The notes under the pieces are model-generated. The model was not told the DNA's origin. It ran no database searches and worked only from the letters and a program-made list of their open reading frames with translations. Shown piece by piece: positions 55,711 to 64,000 of a stretch of DNA of 64,000 nt. How positions within the stretch are numbered: the first letter of the stretch is position 1; each line of letters starts with the position of its first letter. Both the position numbers and the translations under genes were made by a program. This DNA comes from Gnetum montanum (taxonomy: Eukaryota > Streptophyta > Gnetopsida > Gnetales > Gnetaceae): positions 474,420-538,419 of the forward strand of contig MNCI01014774.1 of NCBI GenBank assembly GCA_015680685.1, read 5' to 3'.

Positions 55711-58356
55711 ATGGCCCCTAAAAGAGGATAGTAGGAAGGACCTTATCAAGGTGCAACTAAATGTTCGAGAGGAGGCAGAGGCTAAGGACCTCATGCAGAA
55801 CATGTAGAGCAAGAGGCACAATCATTCAGCATCCATCAAGAAACTCCTATCACTACATAATTTTTCCAAGTAAAAGATGGAGAGGTCAGGGCACCTAAAC
55901 AAGGACAAAACCTCATGTTGTCCCTAGAATGTGTTCAAGACATTTGGGAAAAGTCCACATCCTTTGTTGTGATTGTGGAACTTAATTTTGGGCCTTTTAC
56001 CGAATTCACCCCTAAACCAGTCAAGAATTTACTTAAGGGATATCCACTATGGCCCATCCTCTCGAAGAGTGAAGAGTGGTATTTGGGTAAAAAATATCAG
56101 TTTTGGCACAATAAAGAAGAGGCCACCACTATTGATATTGATGGAATTTCAATAGATTTCTCTACAAAGGTCATTGCGGAAGTTTTGAATCTTCCAAATA
56201 GAGGGTCCAAAGTTGCTCATTTGTCCACTCGCTTTGATGCAGATGCACGGAAAGTATGGTTAAAAAGGGCATATGAAAAAGAAGATAAGACATATGGAGA
56301 ATTAACCCTTGAAGAGAGGATTTACTCTAAAATTGGCACCTATCATATTTTTCCAATAAATGGTTTAAACAAAATTTCTACTTATGCGACAAGAGGAAGT
56401 GCAATTTTGACGGGCAAAGTTGATGCCAATTTGCCTTATCTATAGTTAACAGAAATATTAATATGGTTTGAAGAATGGAAGACAAGAAATTTTGCATTGC
56501 CCTTTCCATGTCTAATTAGGAAGCTATGTCAACATGTTGGAATTCTAGGGTACACCAATGACATCCTCAAAAAAGCTCAAAATGCTTCATATGCTGAATT
56601 ACTCAAGCCACTAGCACCAAGAAAAGATGTTGGTGAGAAGTTGGAGCTTGAACAAGAATATATGGTTAGGCCCACTACAACTCAAATAGTAGGGCCTAGC
56701 TAACTTCCAAACACAAGACCTAGCCAACAACAAGAAGCAGGGCCTAGAATTTAGTCCATAGGCCAACAAGACTAGCAACTGCCATCATCGTCACAAGATT
56801 ACTGATCATCAATGAGCCATCTCAGGGCCATCACCGAGACAGTTAGTTGGGGGAGTAGAGACAAGGCCAATCTCTTCAAGGTGATTGATGATGTGGCATG
56901 GCCAACCATATCAATTGATCTTACAAGGGGTGAAGTCTTAATTCAATTAAGAGAAGAGGAATCACACTGCTCACAACAGATCTCTAGAAATGCTACATCA
57001 TTCCAAGTGCAATTAGAAACTAGTGAAGGTGCCACAGTGCTGGTCATGCAACACCAGGATGCCACTAAAGTAGTAAAGGTGGTCATGAACCACATCAAAG
57101 AATCTTTTAACATTCCTGTTGTGCCACTAGTAGATCTAACTAGAGCAAGAGATGCTCAATTCCTAACTAGTTCCTCAATGACTCCCACTATGCATGAGGA
57201 TGTTCTTGAGCATTTACTGCAAATAGGGTAAGTAATGACTTCTTTGTTTAACATTCCCAATAATGTCACTACAGTATAGTCAAACCTTATCACCACTAAA
57301 GGGAAGTTCATCATGGACGAGGTTAGGGTCGAACATGTAAAATCTGAGTTGCAGAGACTCCAAGAAAAGTTCATCATCCTACAAGCTGAATAGTGGGATC
57401 CATCCCAAGTTATTGCAGCCAATCAATTAGAATCCTTTAGAACAGAGTAACTGAATAAATTGTTACTAGAGAATAAAAGGGTGGNTCAAGGAAAGCCTTT
57501 AGCAAATGGGAGAATATTTAATAATAGTCAACCAAAATATAAGTTGCTTAGCTAGAGAAAATAGAACCCTCTCAATGGAGGAGGTACATGCCATCCGATA
57601 GAAGACAACTATTAAAATAAGCACGTGGAAAAATAAGGCTAAGCATGAAAGATTAGAGAAGCACTTCTACAACCAAGTGGACATGTACAACAAAATCATT
57701 GAGAAGGAACTATGAATGGCCAAGGCACATATCAACTCCCTCAGTGCTCAAAACACTAATTGGCAAGCCATTCTAGATACTTATGCCCTTACCCATTAGG
57801 CAGACTTAAAAATTTGAGACTTGTAGATTCAAGATCTCAAAGAATACATGGAGTTGGCAAATATACGATATGCCAACTTAGCCATGCTAATAGTAGGATG
57901 CCCAAGGAATGAGCTCAAGGAGTTAGCAGCCACTTATGCAAGATATGAAGCTGAGTTTGAAGCACATAAGAAAACATTATAGAGATTAGAAATGCAAACT
58001 CTGAATTGGAGGTGGTAAAGGCCAACTACCAAAGTCAAAAAAATGTAGCAGCAAATTCAGCTCGACAGCTTACAGATTACTAGGAACTCAAAGACAAAGC
58101 CAAAGCCTATGAAGAGGAATGACAGCTATTTACGATATGGTATGCCAAGGCCAATCAAATGTTCCCACAATTGCCATGTTCGTGGAAAGTGCTAGCTTTA
58201 TCAAATATTAAAACATCAACATGGATGGCTCATGATCCTTAGATAGAAGAAGAGAAAGTACAGGTGCTTCTCACCTGTCAACAACCTCAGAAGCCTATAG
58301 GATTAGACAAAGGAAAAGCATCGATGGAGGAGCCACCACCTCTGAGAACCACATGA
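55711..58356 (+). pseudogene. ORF-X of E6 (best-preserved copy)
   Basis: ATG at 55711 (MAPKRG, then Gly/Arg-rich). The same frame runs to about 57480, broken only by TAG/TAA codons. N-terminal domain, about residues 70-285: CVQDIWEKSTSF, LLKGYPLWPIL, FWHNKEEATTIDIDGISIDF, LTLEERIYSKIGTYHIFPI, GKVDANLPYL, and FALPFPCLIRKLCQHVGI. The last motif and its layout recall the putative plant transposon protein (Transposase_32) and Athila ORF1-like families. A Gln/Pro/Ser linker follows, then a long K/E/L/Q-rich coiled coil (57300-58150, for example LEKHFYNQVDMYNKIIEKEL). It ends at EEPPPLRTT and TGA (58354-58356). Length is about 881 codons; there is a frame change at the N at 57485. No catalytic motif recognised; role unknown. 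Confidence 0.75.
57485..57485. other. Single N with frame change in E6 ORF-X
   Basis: The coiled-coil frame before and after differs, so sequence is missing or a frameshift lies close by. Confidence 0.5.
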
Positions 58357-58431
58357 GTTCCAACTTTTTATATTTTTTATTTTGTGTCCAAATTTTGTGT
58401 TCTTATACTGCGGCATGATAAATTAGTAGTA

Positions 58432-58523
58432 GTCAATAATCCCATACCTTCATAATGTTTTGTAAGAAACTCATTTCTTATTATATTAACTCAAGGATGA
58501 GTTTTTATTTAGTTGTGGGGGTA
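58432..58523 (+). promoter_or_regulatory. Pre-PPT block and polypurine tract of E6
   Basis: GTCAATAATCCCATACCTTC, TTTTGTAAGAAACTC, CTCAAGGATGAG and GTGGGGGTA, ending at the LTR. Confidence 0.8.
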
Positions 58524-59298
58524 TGATGAATCATGATTTACCAAGCCTCGATATCGAGTATGTGATATCGTGGCCTAGATATGATATCGTACATGATATC
58601 ATGATTTCTATGTTAGCTTATAAATACAACACTCAAGTGCACAGCAAGGGGGATTTAGATCATTAGAGAGCTAGAAGTTCCTTTCTTTTGGCAGTTTAGT
58701 TTTAGTTTCTTTCTTCCAAACTAGTTATTCCTAGTGCATGTCCACAGTGTGATGATTGTATTTGTACAACACCTTTGTTCAAGTGTGACGTACTTGGACA
58801 TGTGCATGACTGGAAATAAAGATCAAGATTACTTTCATCATTGCAGCATTCACTTAGACTAATTTCATTTTTTTAATTATTTAATTATTTAATGTTTTCC
58901 TTAATTATAGTCCAATTTATTATTATTTACTTTTCCTATCATTAAGAAAAATGTGTACACCTTGACCATGAGCGTTTAAGTGTGAATACTTGGCATGCCC
59001 AATAGTAATCCCATGAAGTCCAAGGCATGTACGAACAGTTAAGGATGGATACCATCACCATAGGTTAATTTAGGTTTTACTCATCCAAGGCATGTAGAAG
59101 TAGGACAACACCATATGCTTCACTCTAGACTAAACCATACATGACAAAGCTACTACTAGTCCAGTGGGAAGATAACAAACTTTGATCAACATATAATTGT
59201 CTAGGTGCTACAACTAGTCCATCTATAGAGCTCGATCAAATCGCACGTACATGCTTGTATTTTTATGGTTGAATGTAGGGGTACCTTGCCACTCATTA
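58524..59298 (+). repeat. 3' LTR of E6
   Basis: 775 bp. Begins TGATGAATCATGATTTACC and ends CACTCATTA. Slightly shorter than the 5' copy because of internal indels. Confidence 0.92.
58619..58626 (+). promoter_or_regulatory. TATA box of E6 3' LTR
   Basis: TATAAATA after GATATC palindromes (58549-58602). Confidence 0.75.
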
Positions 59299-59472
59299 GC
59301 CTTGAATAAAGGGAAAGTGCCAAGAGGAATTGAAAAAGAATGTAATATTAAGGGTATTTTTTAACTCTTTGAACTTCCTCTATGTATTTTGCTACTCCAT
59401 ATGATTACACCATTATTCATGTTTTAAATGTGGTGTAAGCATATTCTTAACTAAATTTGTTACCTTACTATG

Positions 59473-59630
59473 GGATGTTAAAACCTGAAACAAGTGAAAC
59501 ATAGATACACTCCAAGATATATAGTACAATTAGAACTTTATATAACTTAGCATTTTCTATCAAAATTAAACCCATAACCTAGAGCTTTCAAATCAAGTAT
59601 CTTACTACTATTTTAACACTTCACTGTTAG
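59473..59630 (-). mobile_element. SINE-like retroposon, copy 2
   Basis: 158 bp flanked by a perfect 15-bp duplication tgttaccttactatg (59458-59472, 59631-59645). The minus strand has a tRNA-like head (AATAGTAGTAAGATA as box A, GGGTTTAATTTTG as box B) and tail CAGGTTTTAACATCC. Homologous to 3478-3631. Inserted immediately before the first spacer-motif repeat. Confidence 0.75.
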
Positions 59631-59645
59631 TGTTACCTTACTATG

Positions 59646-59922
59646 CCACTAGAAAGACATGTAACCTATGCTTAAAGGTAGTCTTTTGGTAAGGATAATA
59701 AAATAATTAATTAATTAACATATGTAAAAATATTCTTGGAGTACCACTGAGAAGACATATAATCCCATGCTTGAAGCTAGGCTACTTCCAAGAATCTAAA
59801 GGTCCATTGGACTAGTTTCATTATGTGATTGGAAAGACATGACCCATGCTTGAATGTGTATCACTAATACGATTGGCATTGGCTATGGGGCTAAAAAGAC
59901 ATGAAACCCTATGCTTGAAGGC
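59646..59922 (+). repeat. Four repeats of the conserved spacer motif
   Basis: Copies at 59646-59679, 59743-59778, 59827-59857 and 59887-59922, each with GAAGACAT or AAAGACAT, then CCCATGCTTGAAG or a close variant, spaced about 60-97 bp. Other spacers have one copy. Confidence 0.75.
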
Positions 59923-61367
59923 ATCCCTCCTACTAATTACCATGAGTCCTTAGCTAAATACTTATAATTAATTAATTATAATCTTGACTTAATATATCCT
60001 TCTCAATATTCTCTCTAAGCAATTATGGTGTTCATGTGGTTGTGATTAGTCTCATGTTGGTGGGTTCGAAATGATGCAATACAATATCACTGGCAAAGAT
60101 ATAGACTTGGTTTGAAACCTATAAAGATGTATATGATGGTCATTGTAATCATAATCAACACAAGAACCTATTATAAAAATGGGAAAGCATCTCACGTTCC
60201 GATCCTTTCAATTCCTTATTATTTCATTCCACCTCACTATTTTATGTAATTATGGACATAGAAGTTTTGTTTAGTATAGTATAGAATCCAAAAAACACTA
60301 GTTGTTATCATATTGTAGTATGGATGGAAGCTCATTTTCCATATTTTTCATGTCTCATTTCCTATTTCTTATTTTATATTTCATGTTTCATGTTTTAATT
60401 CATGTTGCAATACAAGGTTTCACTCACATTTATAAAAGTTTCCTTAAATGGAAAATTTTAGATGTAAGGCTTCATAGTGCCAAAACATGCCTAAAATGGT
60501 AAACTTTAACTTAACTTTACCTAAAAATTAAGGTATCCCATCATACCTCACAACAAAGAGACATTATTTTCTTATTGTTAATTGTGCCTCTCAAAGTGTA
60601 AGAGTTTTCAAGAAGTTCCAAGGAGATGTTTCCTTTTTTTTCATTTTTTGCTGCATAATTCTCACAATCTCTCATAAATTTTCTTAGATTTCATAATTCT
60701 TTTTCAAATTCTCAATCTTACAATCATAATTCTTAATATTACAATTACAATTTTCAATTCCTCAATCTCTATTGAAGCTCTTGCTCATTGTAATTTAAAT
60801 TTTCATTTAAGATTATCAATCCCAGCAAAGCATCAAAGATAAAAAAGATAAGTATAAATTTTGTTCTCAAAATGATCAAGATGAATAAAGCATTATGCTT
60901 TAGTTATTTTTTTACATTTAAAGGTGCATTTATGTGCATGTTAAACTTTTACAAGTTGCTTATGCATCCTGGAGAATAGATTTTGTACTTCTTCCAAGTC
61001 TTTTTACACATCTATGTGAAAATTCTTATTTCTAGTATTAAGAGCAATAAAAAGCTTTCAATATCAAAGAAAAATAGAATCAAAATCATTAAATATCTAC
61101 ATTTCAAATTTTTAAATCTTCGTCTATCACTCTGCATTGATTTTGTAACTTGTTGCAATAAGCTAAAACTCAAGTGGCATCAAAATTACAAACAACATCA
61201 AAAATTCTAATCCTATCATCAAACTTACAAATAGAATTAAAACTAATTAAAATAATGTCAAAAATTCTAATTGCATCATCAAACTTAAAAAAAACATTAA
61301 AACTCAATTAAACAGTGTCAAAACTTCTAATCATAACGTTAAACTTACAAACAGCATCAAAACTCAT

Positions 61368-62246
61368 TGATGAGCCATATTTTGTCTTGCTCTGATATCA
61401 GAGCCTTGATATTGGATACTTGATATCAGGGCCTAAGAAGCAATTTTGGATATCCAATATCATGAGATGTGTGTTGGCCGATAAATATAGCTCTTGGGCA
61501 CATAGTTTGGCAATTACTTTTTTCATAACATAGCATAGATCTTGTAGTTTTCTTTTCTCCAGAGTTGGAATATTTTCCAAAGTGTCCACAGTAGGAGTCA
61601 TTGAATATATAGATCTTTATTTGAGCACTATTGTACCTAAGCATGACAATGTGTGTAGCAATAAAGATGAGCCTTCTAATAACCCTTGTAGCACCTTAGC
61701 TAGATTAATTATTTCATTTATACATTTAATTTTTTATGTAATTTCATTCAATGCTTCCAAGTAATTAGGCTAAAGTAAGGTAAGATAAGTTAGCTAAGAT
61801 AAATAGTAATTAATTCAACACATAAGTATGACTATTTTGAGCATGCACATGATGCTTGGTAATCCTAGCAACACTTAACATTTGGTAATCCAACAGCATC
61901 ATATGTGTTTAAAATGTGCACAGAAAGTGGGACTAGATGCTTATGTTAGGATAGTTAGTTATTAATTAGTAATTAGATTAGTTAAATTAGTTCATAAATT
62001 TAGTTTCAACTTGTTATTAATTGTAGATGAATAAAATATAAAATAATGAAAATCATTTGCATCAATTACACTTAACCATACAACTAAGCTCCACAAGTGT
62101 AGTTGGGAAGACAACAATCATCACGATTAGATTTGATGTCCTAGAACCAATGTACTTAGGAACTTAAGGTCCAAACAATTTGACCGAATCGTGCATGAAC
62201 GCTTGTGATTCGAATGGTTGAGCATAAGAGTACTCTCTACTCATCA
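61368..62246 (+). repeat. 5' LTR of E7
   Basis: 879 bp, TGATGAGCCATATTTT...CTCATCA. Palindromes such as CTGATATCAG and TTGGATATCCAA at 61391-61462. Confidence 0.88.
61480..61487 (+). promoter_or_regulatory. TATA box of E7 5' LTR
   Basis: GATAAATA, a one-base variant of the usual TATAAATA. Confidence 0.6.
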
Positions 62247-62265
62247 TTGGTGCCATTGCTAGGGA
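62247..62265 (+). promoter_or_regulatory. Primer-binding site of E7 (tRNA-Asp)
   Basis: TTGGTGCCATTGCTAGGGA, matching the tRNA-Asp complement except for transitions. Confidence 0.8.
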
Positions 62266-62409
62266 CCTTTAGTTTGTTACGTGCATTATCTAGGACATAG
62301 TGAAAAATTATTAAACATCATTGGAGAGAACCCTAAAGTCATATCATACATCAAAGTAACTACAATAGCTATAAGAAAGCACACTGTATTTCTTGTCTTC
62401 TAATACAAG

Positions 62410-63222
62410 ATGTCTTCCTCTCACAAGAGTGATTCTCTACCCAATTTTAATGGAGCAAATCAAAAGGTGCCCCAATAATAAAAAGTCATATATGCTCATC
62501 CTGATGAGTATGTACCAAATTTCACCTTTGTCCTACACTAGGATGAACTACTATGGTGGAGAGACATGAAGGGCAACATTGTGTTGCTACCCAATCAATC
62601 CATTCCTATGATGCTCTAACAAAATCTTATGTGGTTGGGAATCTAAAGGCTTCATGCTGAATATGTTGTGTAGGATAGTGATGCTAGGGATTATCATCCC
62701 ACCAATGCACAACCTTTGAGGGATCAATAGCTAGAGCAGTGCTACGAATCTGCAAAGGGGAAGTGATCCAATGATTCCCCATTTTTTATGTATCAAAACG
62801 ATGTTGGATAGCCCTTCTTTCGAAGTTTTTCATACAAAAGGACTCCTCTCTTTAACTTCGCTGAAGAAGGTCAAAACTAGAACTTACAATTCATGATACA
62901 TAATCTAGGTTCTAGCAAGAATAGATCCCATGATAAAGGGGAATCCAAGGAGGAGAGTCATGGCAGGGATGTAGGTAAGTAGCATGATCATGATCATGGC
63001 CACGACCACTGAAGAGGGGGTGGCAAGTACCATGATGATGTGAGTCCTCCTTCCTCTTCACTTTGTAATCATCTTCTTTGTCCTCTAGCTCTAAACACAA
63101 CCAAATGGAATGCAATCATGATGGAGGTGACCAACAGGACCAAGATGATCATAGGGACCATCGAGAAAGTTAAGAATTGGGGCATGGACATTCAAGAGAG
63201 GCTAGTCACCACAAAGGAAGGA
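62410..63222 (+). pseudogene. E7 gag, N-terminal part
   Basis: ATG at 62410: MSSSHKSDSLPNFNGANQKVPQ, then IYAHPDEYVPNFTFVLH, WWRDMKGNIVLLPNQS and DARDYHPTNAQPLRDQ, matching E3 and E5 gag. A His/Asp/Gly-rich low-complexity region follows. Stops are TAG/TAA at Gln positions. The E8 LTR cuts it at 63223 before the gag core. Confidence 0.8.
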
Positions 63223-64000
63223 TGATGAATCACTGTTTAATGTTGACTATGATGTCAGGGCCGCAACATCGTATATATGATGTCAAGGCCTAGATCTAAC
63301 ATCGGGGTATATTTCCTAATCTATAAATACCACGCCTAGGCTCTTATTTTGAGTCAGTTTTTGGTAATTATTAGTTAGAGTAGTGAAGCTCTTGCAGTTT
63401 ATTTTTCTCAAAGTTAGAATATTTTCTAAGTACCTACACAAGGAGTCTAAAGTATGTATGGTTCTTTGTTTGAGCACTGATGTACCTAAGCGTAGTAGTA
63501 TGACCAGAATAAAATGAACTCTTTTGAAAATCCTTATAGCACTAAGAATAGCTTAATATTTTCTTTAATGTATTTTACTTTCTTTCTATTTATTTTAATG
63601 CATTTGAATTAAGCAATTTATTTCTAGCAGTTAATGAACACGAGAACAACCACTTCAAGCATTCATATAGTACTTGGTAACCCAGCAATGCTTAACATTC
63701 GGTAGCCTAGTAGTGCTATATGTGTTTAGAAAAGTGAGATGGTTACTTGTGTTAGGCTAGCTAGGCAATAGACGTTAGTTTTCAATTACTCTACTCTTCA
63801 TTCTTATTGTAAGTGCCAAAATCCATAAAATATAAAGTAAGAAAAATCATATACCTCAATTACACTTAAAATCATACCCTTAAACTTCACAAGTGTATTT
63901 GGGAAGACAATGAATGTTTTCAACATCATTTCACTTTCTAGAGAAACTAGTGTGTAAGATAACTATAGGTCCACAAAATTCAACCGAATCATGCATAACG
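63223..64000 (+). mobile_element. E8: LTR inserted in E7 gag, runs off the window
   Basis: TGATGAATCACTG start with no polypurine tract before it, so it is a 5' or solo LTR. The U3, TATA box and TGGTAACCCAGCAATGCTTA blocks are those of the family. Probably fewer than 100 bases are missing at the right. Expected target duplication: aagga (63218-63222). Confidence 0.85.
63322..63329 (+). promoter_or_regulatory. TATA box of E8 LTR
   Basis: TATAAATA 100 bp into the LTR. Confidence 0.7.

Larger units (their letters stand above)
50402..59298 (+). mobile_element. E6: complete pol-less gypsy element carrying gag and ORF-X
   Basis: 8897 bp with matching LTRs (50402-51224, 58524-59298) and a perfect 5-bp duplication gcctt (50397-50401, 59299-59303). 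Inside: tRNA-Asp primer site, gag with its own N-terminus (MSLSQDSDN...), a spacer, an internal TATA region, ORF-X, and the PPT. No protease, RT, RNase H or integrase motif was found between gag and spacer. A perfect target duplication shows that this unit transposed as it stands. It must therefore be mobilised by enzymes of another copy. Confidence 0.9.
59304..61367 (+). other. Older spacer fragment, right of E6, then AT-rich DNA
   Basis: To about 60470 it aligns in the plus sense with the E6 spacer (TATAGACTTGGTTT near 60102 with 54506; CTCACGTTCCGATC near 60191 with 54596). It contains the SINE-like copy and four spacer-motif repeats. From 60470 to 61367 it is AT-rich with no supported gene. 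AAACTCATT/CATCAAAC repeats occur near 61200-61360. Confidence 0.55.
61368..63222 (+). mobile_element. E7: 5' part of a gypsy element
   Basis: 5' LTR (61368-62246), primer site, and gag up to 63222, where E8 begins. The rest presumably lies beyond the window. Confidence 0.85.

Noticed and set aside
55711-58356. Use of an alternative code with UAA/UAG read as glutamine
   Set aside because: Sister copies have CAG/CAA or other sense codons at several of these positions, and frameshifts and lost catalytic residues also occur. Decay by C-to-T change in a plant repeat explains it.
60983-61210. Short frame in AT-rich DNA
   Set aside because: Length and composition are as expected by chance.

Overview
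The window looks like intergenic DNA of a large-genome seed plant, almost certainly nuclear. It is AT-rich, I recognise no host gene, and nearly all of it is decayed LTR retrotransposon sequence. The species cannot be read from the sequence. Two kinds of element dominate. The first is a Ty3/gypsy family whose primer-binding sites match the 3' end of plant tRNA-Asp (an Athila/Tat-type trait). The second is one Ty1/copia element with a SIRE/Maximus-like gag. Most stop codons inside otherwise continuous frames are TAG or TAA, as expected from cytosine deamination in methylated, silent repeats. Labels used below: E1-E8 are gypsy-family copies, S1 and S2 are solo LTRs, C1 is the copia element. ORF-X is an extra open frame found downstream of gag/pol. 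Layout: E1 (+, 1-3024) is the 3' part of an element, with the ORF-X remnant and 3' LTR. Positions 3025-5211 are AT-rich and carry a SINE-like insertion (3478-3631) and fragments of other repeats. E2 (-, 5212-26188) is a long gypsy element with gag, protease, RT, RNase H, integrase, a spacer, ORF-X and two LTRs. Its gag is split by solo LTR S1 (TSD agagg), and S1 is itself split by E3 (17618-24475, TSD ctcat), which carries only gag and part of protease. E2 sits in the last RNase H codons of C1 (-, 26189-33531). The 5' LTR of C1 contains solo LTR S2 (32026-32816, TSD cttaa). Positions 33532-36632 are unclassified AT-rich DNA. E4 (-, from 36633) is an ORF-X element interrupted at 39186/49040 by E5 (+, 39187-49039), a gag-pol element without ORF-X. 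E6 (+, 50402-59298, perfect TSD gcctt) is a complete element with gag and ORF-X but no pol. It lies in an older spacer fragment (to about 60470) that also received a second SINE-like copy (59473-59630, 15-bp perfect TSD). E7 (+, 61368-63222) has a 5' LTR and the start of gag, and is cut by the LTR of E8 (63223 to the window end). The most interesting system is this gypsy family. Copies with the same LTR ends, primer site and 3' untranslated block carry different gene sets: gag-pol-ORF-X (E2), gag-pol (E5), gag-PR (E3) and gag-ORF-X (E6). ORF-X encodes roughly 880-950 codons, with an N-terminal domain like the putative plant transposon protein (Transposase_32/Athila-like) group and a long coiled-coil tail. 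It is preceded by its own TATA box and by palindromic repeats that resemble those in the LTR promoter of the same copy. A short spacer motif is shared by several copies and repeated four times at 59646-59922. The assembly is imperfect here: two long N runs and seven single Ns, at least four of which hide missing or artefactual sequence.
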